From: an uncultured Eggerthella sp.
GTDB taxonomy: Bacteria; Actinomycetota; Coriobacteriia; Coriobacteriales; Eggerthellaceae
Direction of reading: 5' to 3'
DNA length: 64,000 nt
Assembly: GCA_959607715.1 (NCBI GenBank)
Contig: CAUHNN010000006.1
Location: 1 to 64,000 of the forward strand
Shown: in pieces, positions 24,809 through 33,608 of the stretch
How the letters are laid out: each line of letters starts with the position of its first letter
How positions within the stretch are numbered: the first letter of the stretch is position 1
The notes under the pieces: generated by a model
Database searches by the model: none
What the model was told of the DNA's origin: nothing
Seen by the model: the letters and a program-made list of their open reading frames with translations, nothing else
Program-made: the position numbers and the translations under genes

Positions 24809-25687
24809 CTACGCCTCCTTCTGCAGAAGGAGCGCAAGTTCGTCTGCCAGGGTTTCGGGCAGGTAAAGCTTCTTTTCGAGGGGCAGGCCCATTTCGCGCA
24901 GTTCATTCGCGAGGCGCTGCGCATGGGGAATGCCCAGGCCGATTTCACGGATCTCGGCGGCATGGTTGACGAAGATGTCCTCCGGGGTGCCGATATGGGC
25001 GATCTCGCCTTCGTGCATGACGATCATGCGATCGGCGAGGCGCGCGATGTCGTTCATGTTGTGGGAAACCATCACCACGGTGAGGTCGCGTTCCTTATGA
25101 AGGTTGTCGATGAAGGCGAGGAAGTCGTTGCGGGATGCGGGGTCGAGGCCGGCGACCGGCTCGTCGAGCACGAGGACGCTCGGTCGCATGGCGAGCACGC
25201 CGGCGAATGCGACGCGTCTCTGCTGACCGCCGGACAACTCGAAGGGGGATCGGTCCTTCAGCTCGTCGAAATCGAGATGAACCGACGCGATCGCTTCTTT
25301 CACGCGGGCGTCGACGTCGTCTTGCCCAAGTCCGAGGTTGCGTGGGCCGAAGGCGACGTCCTCGTAGACGGTCGCGGCGAAGAGCTGATGCTCGGGATAT
25401 TGGAACACGACGCCGATGTCTTCACGCGCGCGCGTCGCGACGGAGCGCTGAGCAACATCCTCGTCGCGCCACAAAACGCGCCCTTCGGTGGGGTTCTCGA
25501 GCCCGTTGAGGTGCTGAACGAGAGTGGATTTCCCCGATCCGGTATGGCCGGCGATGGCGAGGAATTCCTTGTCGTGCAGCTCGAACGAGATGTTCTTGAG
25601 CGCATAGCGCTGCTTTTCGCCCGCTTTGCGCTGTCGTTTGGTGAGCGGCTGGTAGCTGAAGCTTACTTGCTCGAATACGATCGACAC
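24809..25687 (-). CDS. ecfA2: ECF transporter ATPase EcfA2
   Basis: ABC ATPase of 292 residues. Walker A GHTGSGKST, Q-loop region VVFQYPEHQLFA, signature LSGGQQRRVAFAG and Walker B VLVLDEPVAGLDP are all intact. The Y-P-E after the Q-loop and the extended N-terminal loop (PLTKRQRKAGEKQ) match EcfA2. It overlaps the end of ecfA1 by 25 bases. It forms the energising heterodimer with EcfA1. Confidence 0.94.
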   Translation of the reverse strand: MSIVFEQVSFSYQPLTKRQRKAGEKQRYALKNISFELHDKEFLAIAGHTGSGKSTLVQHLNGLENPTEGRVLWRDEDVAQRSVATRAREDIGVVFQYPEHQLFAATVYEDVAFGPRNLGLGQDDVDARVKEAIASVHLDFDELKDRSPFELSGGQQRRVAFAGVLAMRPSVLVLDEPVAGLDPASRNDFLAFIDNLHKERDLTVVMVSHNMNDIARLADRMIVMHEGEIAHIGTPEDIFVNHAAEIREIGLGIPHAQRLANELREMGLPLEKKLYLPETLADELALLLQKEA

Positions 25688-26484
25688 AATGCCTCCTTCA
25701 GCGCGCCGGTTTCGATGGGGGAGCCTACGTCGATGCCCCGCTTCTTCAGAAGACGGGCCATTTCGGTGGCGAAGGGAACGGCCAGGTTGAGCTTATTGAG
25801 GACGTCGTCTTTCACAAGGACGTCCTCGGGTGCGCCGTCGAGGACGCACGAGCCCTTGTCGAGCACGATGACGCGATCGGCCTCGGCTGCTTCCTCCATG
25901 AAGTGGGTGATCATCACGATCGTCATTCCCTGAGCGTGAAGATCCTTGCAGACGCGCATCAGCCCGCGTCGACCGCGCGGGTCGAGCATAGCCGATGCTT
26001 CGTCGAGGATGAGGATGTCGGGTTCCATGGCGAGGACTCCCGCGATGGCGACGCGCTGCTTCTGTCCGCCGGACAGCGCGGTCGTCTCTCGTTTGCCGTA
26101 GTTCTTCAGCCCGACGCGGGCGAGCGCGGTTTCCACGCGCTCGTGCAGCTCCTCGGTGGGGACGCTGAGGTTTTCCGGTCCGAAGGCGACGTCGTTTTCG
26201 ACGAGGCTCGCCACGAGCTGATCGTCGGGGTTCTGGAACACCATGCCCGCCGTGCTGCGGATGGCGAAGGTGTTCTCCTCTTCATCGGTGTAGAGCCCCT
26301 CGACGCTCACGCGACCCTCGTCGGGGATGAGAAGGGCGTTGATGAGCTTCGAGAACGTCGACTTGCCGGAGCCGTTGGCCCCGAGGACGCAGACGAACTG
26401 CCCCTTCTCGATGGTGAGCGAAAGGTTGGAGAGAACCCATCCTTTGCCGGTGTAGGTGAATGACGCGTCTTCGAACGAGATCAT
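25663..26484 (-). CDS. ecfA1: ECF transporter ATPase EcfA1
   Basis: ABC ATPase of 273 residues. Walker A is GANGSGKST, Q-loop region VFQNPDDQLVA, signature LSGGQKQRVAIAG, Walker B ILILDEASAMLDP. The E-A-S after Walker B is the typical EcfA1 variation. It starts directly after the ribU stop and overlaps ecfA2, so the operon order ribU-ecfA1-ecfA2-ecfT is tightly coupled. Confidence 0.94.
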   Translation of the reverse strand: MISFEDASFTYTGKGWVLSNLSLTIEKGQFVCVLGANGSGKSTFSKLINALLIPDEGRVSVEGLYTDEEENTFAIRSTAGMVFQNPDDQLVASLVENDVAFGPENLSVPTEELHERVETALARVGLKNYGKRETTALSGGQKQRVAIAGVLAMEPDILILDEASAMLDPRGRRGLMRVCKDLHAQGMTIVMITHFMEEAAEADRVIVLDKGSCVLDGAPEDVLVKDDVLNKLNLAVPFATEMARLLKKRGIDVGSPIETGALKEALCRSYSSK

Positions 26485-27078
26485 CTAGCGGCCCTGTTTC
26501 TGATCTTTCTTAGGGGTGATCAGGTTGGAGACCGATTTGTAGATGATGAGCGTGAGCACCGAATTGAGCACGCCCTTGGCAAGGTTGAAGGGGATGAGGA
26601 TGGGGACGATCATCGCGATGACGGCATCGATCGGGACACCGAGCCACATCGGGGTGAGGATGAGGTTGCCCACGATGGCGCCGGCGGTTGCCACGACGAC
26701 GCTGAGCGCCAAGCCGCCGATTGCGGCAGGGTAGGTGCGCTTCGCGCGGTAGATGAGCCCGGCGGGCAGCACGAAGCAGACGGTGGCGATGATGTTCATG
26801 AGCGCACCCGTGAAGTCGGCCATCAGCAGGCCGTGGATGATGGCGCACAGGATGCCGACGGCAACGCCTGAGCCCGGCCCGAAGGCGAATCCGACCACCA
26901 TGGCGGGCATGATGGAGGCGTCGAACTTAAGCCACGTGACGCCGGGAAGCAAAGGGAACTCGACGAAGCTGAGCAGAACGGCGATGGCGCACATGAGGGC
27001 CATGGTCACCAGCTGCTTGGTGCTCCAGACGTTCGAGTTCTTTTGGGAAATGGACTGTTTTTCTGCGCGTGCAGACAT
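26485..27078 (-). CDS. ribU: ECF riboflavin transporter S component RibU
   Basis: Membrane protein of 197 residues with about six helices that binds riboflavin for the ECF complex. The stretch LSFVEFPLLPGVTWLKFDAS matches the RibU signature (F-P-x-x-P-x-x-L-K-x-D). The assignment is strongly supported by the FMN riboswitch directly upstream. I chose ATG 27078 because it has AGGAGG at normal spacing; the in-frame ATG at 27102 lies inside the riboswitch. It is the first gene of the riboflavin uptake operon. Confidence 0.94.
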   Translation of the reverse strand: MSARAEKQSISQKNSNVWSTKQLVTMALMCAIAVLLSFVEFPLLPGVTWLKFDASIMPAMVVGFAFGPGSGVAVGILCAIIHGLLMADFTGALMNIIATVCFVLPAGLIYRAKRTYPAAIGGLALSVVVATAGAIVGNLILTPMWLGVPIDAVIAMIVPILIPFNLAKGVLNSVLTLIIYKSVSNLITPKKDQKQGR

Positions 27079-27093
27079 AGGGAAGCCTCCTGT

Positions 27094-27238
27094 CTCTTCC
27101 ATCCGGACTTTAACCGTTGGCTCTGGATTCGCACCAGATCAGCCCATTGCTCTATCGCGTGGGGTCGCGGGCTTCGGAGGGGAGCCGTTTGCTCCTGCTA
27201 TCCGTTACCGCCAGTGAGGAATTTCACCTCGCCCTGAA
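27094..27238 (-). ncRNA. FMN riboswitch (RFN element)
   Basis: Read on the minus strand, all conserved RFN blocks appear in order: CAGGGCGAGGTGAAATTCC, then GGCGGTAA, GCCCGCGA, GATCTGGTGCGAATCCAGAG, GCCAACGGTTAAAGTCCGGA and TGGAAGAG. It ends 15 bases before the ribU start and overlaps the approach to its ribosome-binding site, so control is probably at translation or by termination. FMN should switch off riboflavin uptake. Confidence 0.97.
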
Positions 27239-27250
27239 ACAGCGAACACC

Positions 27251-27279
27251 ATGCTACCACGCGCATGCTGCTCCATCAA
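27251..27279 (-). promoter_or_regulatory. Promoter of the ribU operon
   Basis: On the minus strand -35 TTGATG (27274-27279), a 17-base spacer, and -10 TAGCAT (27251-27256), 12 bases before the riboswitch. The stretch 27280-27429 upstream holds no gene I can support. Confidence 0.7.
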
Positions 27280-27429
27280 GATAAAGGCAGGCAGCGTTGA
27301 TGTTGCGTCGGTCGCCTCTTCTTCGCGTCTTTTGGGGCGCAGCGACCAGGGGCGAAGCTTGCCGAAGGAGACGGCGCGGGCCCCGCATCGTTTCGCTCCG
27401 CTTTCCCCGCAAGGTGAAAAGCGTCCTTG

Positions 27430-27465
27430 AAAAAGAAAAAGGCCAACGCAAGACAAGCGTTGGCC
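27430..27465 (-). terminator. Intrinsic terminator of tRNA-Arg
   Basis: Perfect 9-base stem GGCCAACGC / GCGTTGGCC (27441-27449 and 27457-27465) followed on the minus strand by TTTTTCTTTTTC. Confidence 0.9.
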
Positions 27466-27476
27466 AGGTGTTTCAG

Positions 27477-27552
27477 TGGCGCCCCTGAGAGGACTCGAAC
27501 CTCCGACGCACGGTTTAGGAAACCGACGCTCTATCCACTGAGCTACAGGGGC
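27477..27552 (-). tRNA. tRNA-Arg, anticodon CCU
   Basis: 76 nt with encoded CCA. Acceptor GCCCCTG/CAGGGGC, D-arm TAGCTCAGTGGATAGAGC, anticodon loop TTCCTAA giving CCT, T-arm GGAGGTTCGAGTCCTCT. Confidence 0.96.
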
Positions 27553-27582
27553 ATGACGTATTTGCGGGTAGAGCCGCAAGAT

Positions 27583-27616
27583 AATAGCCCAGCCATTCTA
27601 TCATGGCCGGGCTATT
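27583..27616 (-). terminator. Terminator of the pknB operon
   Basis: On the minus strand AATAGCCCGGCC pairs with GGCTGGGCTATT (one G-U pair) around a 10-base loop, followed by ATCTT. It lies 20 bases after the pknB stop. Confidence 0.7.
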
Positions 27617-27622
27617 CGGCAA
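27595..27622 (-). promoter_or_regulatory. Putative promoter of tRNA-Arg
   Basis: On the minus strand -35 TTGCCG (27617-27622), 16-base spacer, -10 TAGAAT (27595-27600). It is embedded in the pknB terminator hairpin. Confidence 0.5.
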
Positions 27623-27636
27623 ACGATCGTTGCGGG

Positions 27637-29565
27637 TTAATCGCCCCCACCCACAGAGGAGCCCGATCCTTCCGAGATCGTGATGGTGATGGTCGATCCC
27701 TTCTTGGCGGAGGTGGCGCTTTGCTTGATCACCTGGCCGGCGGGGACGGTGTTGCTCTTCGTGTAGGCGGTGTTGACCACGAAGCCCGCGGAATCGAGCT
27801 CTCGCGCCGCAGAGTCTTCGTCCATGCCCACGACGTAGGGCACGTCGACCGAGGTGTTCTCGGGGCCGTTCGAAACGACGATGCTGACCTGGGACCCCTT
27901 CTTCGCCGAGCCGCCGTCGGGGCTCTGGGAGATGACGTTGCCCTTGTCCACGGTGTCGCTGTAGTCGTAGGAGACGCTTACCGTGAAGCCTGCGCCCTCG
28001 AGGGAGGAGCGGGCAGAGGAAAGGGAAGCGCCTACGACGCTGGGCACGCTGACCTGCTCGACGCCCTTGGAAACGTGGAAGGTGACCGTGTCGCCCTTGT
28101 TGGCGGTGGATCCGGCCTTGGTGTCCTGGGTGGCGACCTTGCCTGAGTCGACGTCGTCGGAATAGACGTCATCGCCCTGGCTTGCGCTCAGGCCGAGCGC
28201 CGTCAGCTCCTTCTGCGCCTCCTCGACCGTCTTGTTCTTAAGGTCGGGCACCGTTACCTGCTCGGTCCCCTTAGAGACGCTGATGTTGATGCTCGACCCC
28301 TTTGCGGCCAGATTGCCCGCCGGCGGGTCGGTGCTGACGACCTTGCCGGCCTCGACGTCGGAGTTGTAAACCTCGGTTTCGGTTCCGATCTGGAAGCCTG
28401 CCTGCTGAAGCTCGGTGCGCGCTTCAGCGATGGTCTTGCCGGCGACGTCGGGTACGGCGACGCGATCGCCGCCCGTGAGGGCGAGCACGGCGCCGATGAT
28501 GGCGATGGCAGCCACCACTGCCGCAACGATGGCGATCGTGGTAGTGCGTTTCTTTTTCTTCTTCGCCTCCCCCTCATCTTCGGCAGAGAAGGTGTGGGGC
28601 GCGTTCATGACGCTCGTGGCGGCGTTGTTGGCTCCGCCGGAAACAGGGCTCATGACCGCCGTGCCGTTCTGGACGGGAGCCACGCCGCCCATGACCTGGG
28701 TCTTGAGGCCGCTGATGTCGTCGCCAAGGTTGACCGGGCGACCGGCGAGGAAGTCGTTCAGGACGCGACGCATCTCGGAGGCGTCTTTGAAGCGGCGCTC
28801 CGGATCCTTTTCGAGCGCCTTCATGATGATGGATTCAAGATTCGGATCGATGTTGGGGTTGATGGTGCTCGGCGCTGCGGGCAGTTCCTTGACCTGCTTG
28901 ACTGCGACGCTTACGGCATCCTGGCCATCGAAGGGAAGCTTGCCGGTCGCGGCTTCGTAGAGGACGACGCCGAGGGAGTAGATGTCGGAAGCGCCGGTGA
29001 GGTCCTTGCCCTGCGCCTGCTCGGGGGAGACGTAGTGGGCCGTGCCGAGGACGGTGGCCGTCTGGGAGAGGCCGGCGTCGCCGGCACGCGCGATGCCGAA
29101 GTCCATGACCTTGATGTTGCCGTCGGGCTGGATCATGATGTTCTGCGGCTTGATGTCGCGGTGGATGATGCCGCCTTCGTGGGCGACGGAAAGCGCCTGG
29201 GCTACCTGGGAGCCGATTTCGGCGGCCTTGCGTTGATTGATGGCGCCGCGTTCCTGGATCGCGGTCTTGAGATCGGTGCCGCGGAGGAATTCCATGACGA
29301 TGTAATAGGTTTCCCCGTCGAGGCCCCAGTCGTAGATGCTGACGATGTAGGGGCTCTGCAGGTTGGCGGCGGATGCCGCTTCCTGACGGAAACGTTTTGT
29401 GAACGTGGGGTCGGCGGCGTACTGGGGCAGCATGACCTTGACGGCTACCGTACGCCCGAGGACCTTGTCCTCGGCACGGTAGACCTCTGCCATGCCTCCC
29501 AAGCCGACGCGTTCGATTAGCTTGTAGCGGTTATTGAAGGTTCTGCCAATCATGCTTCCAGCCAC
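27637..29565 (-). CDS. pknB: PASTA-domain serine/threonine protein kinase PknB
   Basis: Membrane sensor kinase of 642 residues that couples muropeptide or lipid II sensing to control of growth. The kinase domain has the Gly loop GLGGMAEVY, catalytic Lys43 in AVKVML, HRDIKPQN with Asp137, and DFG at 155-157. The activation-loop Thr169/Thr171 match the PknB autophosphorylation pair. A Lys-rich juxtamembrane stretch (KKKKKRTTT) precedes one transmembrane helix, then four extracellular PASTA repeats begin near residue 366 (VAVPDVAG, VTVPDLKN, VSVPSVVG, VDVPYVVG). The start is GTG with AAAGGGAG. It is the last gene of the operon, and no second kinase (PknA) is present. Confidence 0.96.
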   Translation of the reverse strand: MAGSMIGRTFNNRYKLIERVGLGGMAEVYRAEDKVLGRTVAVKVMLPQYAADPTFTKRFRQEAASAANLQSPYIVSIYDWGLDGETYYIVMEFLRGTDLKTAIQERGAINQRKAAEIGSQVAQALSVAHEGGIIHRDIKPQNIMIQPDGNIKVMDFGIARAGDAGLSQTATVLGTAHYVSPEQAQGKDLTGASDIYSLGVVLYEAATGKLPFDGQDAVSVAVKQVKELPAAPSTINPNIDPNLESIIMKALEKDPERRFKDASEMRRVLNDFLAGRPVNLGDDISGLKTQVMGGVAPVQNGTAVMSPVSGGANNAATSVMNAPHTFSAEDEGEAKKKKKRTTTIAIVAAVVAAIAIIGAVLALTGGDRVAVPDVAGKTIAEARTELQQAGFQIGTETEVYNSDVEAGKVVSTDPPAGNLAAKGSSINISVSKGTEQVTVPDLKNKTVEEAQKELTALGLSASQGDDVYSDDVDSGKVATQDTKAGSTANKGDTVTFHVSKGVEQVSVPSVVGASLSSARSSLEGAGFTVSVSYDYSDTVDKGNVISQSPDGGSAKKGSQVSIVVSNGPENTSVDVPYVVGMDEDSAARELDSAGFVVNTAYTKSNTVPAGQVIKQSATSAKKGSTITITISEGSGSSVGGGD

Positions 29566-29676
29566 GATTTATCTCCCTTTGGATCCATGCTTAACGACCA
29601 TCGCATAAGCATATCCTACTTAATATTCACGACCCCTCTTCGTTACCACGCGTTCACGAGGAATCGAAAAAGTTTC

Positions 29677-32433
29677 TTACAATTCCCCTTGCACTTCAAG
29701 TGCGGTTTCGAGGACGTTCTGAGCACGTCCCGCTGCGCCGCCGCTCACGGTCTCGCCGGCTTCCTCCAGGATGATGGCGACGACGATGGAGCAGTCGTCT
29801 GACGGGCCCATGCCGACGAACCAGCGGTCATCCTTTTCCTTGCCGGTTTCCGCCGTGCCCGTCTTGCCGGCGATCGTCACGCCGTCGACGGCGGCAGCCG
29901 TGCCCGTGCCGCTTTCCACGACGCCCTCGAGGACGGTGCGCACGCGTTTGGCCACGGAGCTCGAGCAGACGCTGGCTATTTTAGACGGAGAGGCGAGGTA
30001 GCTGTTCTTGCCGTCGGAGTTGTAGACGCTGTCTACCAGGTAGGGCTGCATGATATCGCCGTTGTTGGCGATGGCGCAGCCGACCAGCGCCATCTGCAGG
30101 ACGGTTGCCTGCGGACCCGCGGGGCTGGCGTGTTCGCCGACCGGTTCGCCCGCTGCGGCCCAGGCGGTTTCCCATTCGGTCATCTCGGACGGGTCGGGCA
30201 TGAGCGACTTCGCCAGGGGAAGCTCGAAGGAGATGTCCTTGTTGAAGCCGTATTCTTCAGACGATTCGACGAGTTTCTGCGGGCCGATCTTGTCGCCGAG
30301 CTGGGCGAACACGGTGTTCGCGGAAAGCTCTGTTGCGCGCGCGAGCGTGATCTCGCCGTAGGAGGCGCTGTTGAAGTTGGTCACCTTGCCGCCGCCGATG
30401 TCGAGGGTGGCAGGCGCCGAGAAAACGGTTTTCTCGCTGGCGACGTCGTCTTCGAGGGCTGTCTCGAGGGAGACGATCTTAAAGGTCGAACCCGGCGAAT
30501 AGAGCGCCTGGGTGGCGCGGTTGTAGAGGGCTGAGGAATCGCCGCCGCTCTTCAGGATGTCTTCGACGTCGGCCGCATCGTAGGTAGGAGACGAGGCGAG
30601 CGCGAGCACCGCTCCTGTCTTCGGGTCGATGGCGACGCAGGCGCCGGAGTAGCCCTCGAGGGCATCCTGGGCGGCCTTTTGGATGGATGAGTTGATGGTG
30701 AGCTTGACATCGTTGCCCGCCGTACCTGCCCCGGTGTAGGAGTTGAGCACGTCGATCCAGGAGGCGTAGTTGCTCTCGCCCTTGAGCGTGTCGTTGTAGG
30801 CGGCTTCGATTCCCGAGGTGCCATAGGTGGTGGAGGCGTAGCCGACTACGTGCGAGGCGAGCGTGCCGGCGGGGTAGACGCGCTTATACGTGCCGTCATC
30901 CTGCTTGACTGACGAAGCGAGCAGGACGTTGTCGTAGGTGGAGATGGAGCCGCGCTCGGTCTTCGCTTCCTTGGCGAGCGTGTGGTTGTTGATGGGCATC
31001 GATTTGTATTCGTCTGCCTTGATGACCATGATGAGCGTCAGGTTCGCTACCAGGAGGGCGAACAGGATCGAGAAGGCGATCATCGTGTTGGTGAGGCGTT
31101 TGCCCAGGCTCACGCGGCCGAGCGCGCCGTTGATGGTGACGGCGCCGGTGCCGGAGGCCATTTCAGTGCCGAGACCCGTGCCCTGGTCGCTGACGCGCAG
31201 GAGCATGCCGATGATGATGAAGCTCGCCAGCAGCGATGAGCCGCCTTGGCTGACGAAGGGCAGCGTCAGGCCCGTCAGGGGGATCAAGCGTGTGACGCCG
31301 CCGACGATGATGAAGCCCTGGAGGATGATGATGGCGGTGAGGCCCACCGCGATGAACGAGCTGATGTCGGACTTGGCGCGGGCTGCGGAGAGGATGCCGC
31401 GGATGGCGAAGCACAGGTAGAGCAGCAGAACGCCCGCGGCGCCGAGAAGGCCCGCTTCCTCGGCGATGGCCGAGAATATGAAGTCGGATTCGACGATGGG
31501 GATCTGGCCCGCCATGCCGTTGCCGATGCCGACGCCGAACAGCCCGCCGTCGGCGATGGAGAAGATCGATTGAACGAGCTGATAGCCCGTGTTGGTGGGG
31601 TCGGCGAAGGGGTCGAGCCACGTCTCTACGCGGATCTGGACATGGGAGAACGCGAAGTAGGCGGCGACGAAGCCCAGCGCGATGAGGACCAGGCCGATCA
31701 CGAAGTACGATTTCTTGCCGGTGGCGACGTAGAGCATCGTCAGGAAGACGAAGAAGAGCACGAGCGCGCTGCCGAGGTCCTTCTCGAAGGCGACGACCAT
31801 CAGCGCGATCGCCCACATGACCAACACCGGAACGAGCGCGCGGGGGTCGGGTATGCGGATCGGGCCGATGCGGTGGGTGAACACCGAGAGCATCTCGCGG
31901 TTCTGAGCCAGGTAGGCCGCCAGGAAGACGACGATGCAGATCTTGGCGATCTCGCCGGGCTGGAAGGAGAATCCTGCGATGGACAGCCAGATGCGGCTGC
32001 CGTAGATCTCGTTGCCGATGACCGGGAGCAGCGGCGAGAGCAGAAGGGCCAGGCCGATGAGCATGATGCTGTATTTGTATTGGGCGAGGCGCTCGAGGTT
32101 CTTCACGAAGGCGAGCACGATTACCATGAACGCCACGCCGAGCAGAAGCCAGCCGACCTGCTTCATCGCCAGCTCAGGGGCGAGGCGCGTGATGAAGGCG
32201 ATGCCGATGCCCGATAAAGCGAAGGAGATCGGAAGGATCGCGGGGTCGGCCCCCGGCGCAAGCTTGCGGATGGCGAGGTGGGCCACGACGAACGTGGCGA
32301 ACATGCTCAGCGGGACCGTGAGGTTGTCGAGGGTGACCTGCTCTCCTTGGTTGAGCGCAACCATGGCGAACAGGAGGATTACCGGAGGGGCCGCTACGCA
32401 CAGGAGCAGCAGCTCGGTGTTGCGTCTCGTCAT
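29677..32433 (-). CDS. Fused RodA (SEDS glycosyltransferase) and class B penicillin-binding protein
   Basis: A single 918-residue frame joins two enzymes that are normally separate. Residues about 1-420 are a SEDS peptidoglycan polymerase with about ten helices: LDPFADPTNTGYQLVQS (from Leu273), and Asp317 in SDFIFSAIAEE at the position of the essential RodA Asp. A linker leads to one further helix (near 450-470) and a transpeptidase with Ser649-T-F-K (SPGSTFK), Ser704-A-N and Lys857-T-G-T. Both active sites look intact. The gene sits exactly where rodA and pbpA are adjacent in other actinobacteria, 3 bases after pstP. AAGGAG precedes the ATG. Confidence 0.95.
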   Translation of the reverse strand: MTRRNTELLLLCVAAPPVILLFAMVALNQGEQVTLDNLTVPLSMFATFVVAHLAIRKLAPGADPAILPISFALSGIGIAFITRLAPELAMKQVGWLLLGVAFMVIVLAFVKNLERLAQYKYSIMLIGLALLLSPLLPVIGNEIYGSRIWLSIAGFSFQPGEIAKICIVVFLAAYLAQNREMLSVFTHRIGPIRIPDPRALVPVLVMWAIALMVVAFEKDLGSALVLFFVFLTMLYVATGKKSYFVIGLVLIALGFVAAYFAFSHVQIRVETWLDPFADPTNTGYQLVQSIFSIADGGLFGVGIGNGMAGQIPIVESDFIFSAIAEEAGLLGAAGVLLLYLCFAIRGILSAARAKSDISSFIAVGLTAIIILQGFIIVGGVTRLIPLTGLTLPFVSQGGSSLLASFIIIGMLLRVSDQGTGLGTEMASGTGAVTINGALGRVSLGKRLTNTMIAFSILFALLVANLTLIMVIKADEYKSMPINNHTLAKEAKTERGSISTYDNVLLASSVKQDDGTYKRVYPAGTLASHVVGYASTTYGTSGIEAAYNDTLKGESNYASWIDVLNSYTGAGTAGNDVKLTINSSIQKAAQDALEGYSGACVAIDPKTGAVLALASSPTYDAADVEDILKSGGDSSALYNRATQALYSPGSTFKIVSLETALEDDVASEKTVFSAPATLDIGGGKVTNFNSASYGEITLARATELSANTVFAQLGDKIGPQKLVESSEEYGFNKDISFELPLAKSLMPDPSEMTEWETAWAAAGEPVGEHASPAGPQATVLQMALVGCAIANNGDIMQPYLVDSVYNSDGKNSYLASPSKIASVCSSSVAKRVRTVLEGVVESGTGTAAAVDGVTIAGKTGTAETGKEKDDRWFVGMGPSDDCSIVVAIILEEAGETVSGGAAGRAQNVLETALEVQGEL

Positions 32434-32436
32434 GGC

Positions 32437-33597
32437 CTAGCTCCTTGCTGCAGGTTCGTCGGTCGCCGTCGCGGCGGATGAGTTGCGCTCGATTTCCGCT
32501 GCGTATTCGTCGAGCAGGGCATCGACGCCGTCGATGCCGCCTTCCACGACCATGCCTTCCTTGATGCGGTTGGCCAGCCCGGGCTGCAGTTTGTCGACTT
32601 CGATGTCGGTCGTCTTCTCGAGATGGGAAAGGGAAACGCCGAGGATCTGGTCGTTGAGGCCACGATAGACCGCGACCTTGCCGTCTTGCTCGACGAGGTA
32701 GGCGGAATGGTCGACGTACTGCCATGCGCCGAAGCCGGCAAGGCCGAAAGCGACGAGGACCACGGCGATGATGGTTGCGATGAAGGCCTTCGATTTCTTG
32801 GCCGCCTTGCGTTCCTGCGCTTCGCGGGACCCTTCGACGTCGACGACGACGGCCGTTGCGTTGTCGTAGCCTCCCGCGGCCAGCGCTGCTTCCACGAGCG
32901 CGTCGGCGCAGTCCTGAGCGGATGCGGAGTGGGCCATGATCGATTCGATCTCGTGGTCCTCGATCATGGTGCAGATGCCGTCGGAGCACAGCAGGATACG
33001 ATCTCCGGTGGAGACGTTCAGCTCGTAGATGTCGGGTTTCATGTGGGGGTCCGACCCGATGGCGCGGGTGATGACCGACCGGTTAGGGTGGACGCGCGCC
33101 TCGGCTTCGGTGAGCTGGCCCGCTTCGATCATGTCGGCCATGAGGCTGTGGTCGCGCGTGAGCTGCTGAAGCGTTCCCTGATGAAGAAGGTAGGCGCGCG
33201 AATCGCCGACCTGCGCGATGATCAGGCGTTCCTTCTCGATCATCGCGCAGGTGAGCGTCGTGCCCATACCCACGCGGCCGATGCCCTCGTGGGGCGCCTT
33301 GATGACGTTGAGGTTCGCCGCCACGACCGCCCGCTCGAGTGCGTCGGCGTCGAGGGAGGCGGGGGCGAGCTCGGCAAGCGTCTTGATGGTGAGCTCGGAA
33401 GCGACTTCGCCGGCTTCGTGGCCGCCCATGCCATCGGCGACGGCGAAGAGCGGGGGCAGCACGAGGAGGCTGTCCTCGTTGTGCTCGCGGACATGTCCTA
33501 CTTCGGTGCGGCTGCCGTAGAAGCTTGCCGCGCGCGACAGGCGCGGTTCGGCGGTTTCGCTGGACTCGTTGATGTGTGAAGTGCTAAGCGTGGGCAC
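32437..33597 (-). CDS. pstP: PP2C-family serine/threonine phosphatase PstP
   Basis: Membrane phosphatase of 386 residues that reverses PknB phosphorylation. PP2C metal and core motifs are intact: EHNEDSLLV, VADGMGGHEAGE, GMGTTLTCAM, VGDSRAYLL, SDGICTMI and GGYDNATAVVV. A Lys-rich stretch and one transmembrane helix (about 272-293) are followed by an extracellular tail of about 90 residues. The start is GTG with AAGGAG. It lies between fhaB and the RodA-PBP fusion, the conserved actinobacterial order. Confidence 0.95.
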   Translation of the reverse strand: MPTLSTSHINESSETAEPRLSRAASFYGSRTEVGHVREHNEDSLLVLPPLFAVADGMGGHEAGEVASELTIKTLAELAPASLDADALERAVVAANLNVIKAPHEGIGRVGMGTTLTCAMIEKERLIIAQVGDSRAYLLHQGTLQQLTRDHSLMADMIEAGQLTEAEARVHPNRSVITRAIGSDPHMKPDIYELNVSTGDRILLCSDGICTMIEDHEIESIMAHSASAQDCADALVEAALAAGGYDNATAVVVDVEGSREAQERKAAKKSKAFIATIIAVVLVAFGLAGFGAWQYVDHSAYLVEQDGKVAVYRGLNDQILGVSLSHLEKTTDIEVDKLQPGLANRIKEGMVVEGGIDGVDALLDEYAAEIERNSSAATATDEPAARS

Positions 33598-33608
33598 GTT
33601 GGGACTCC

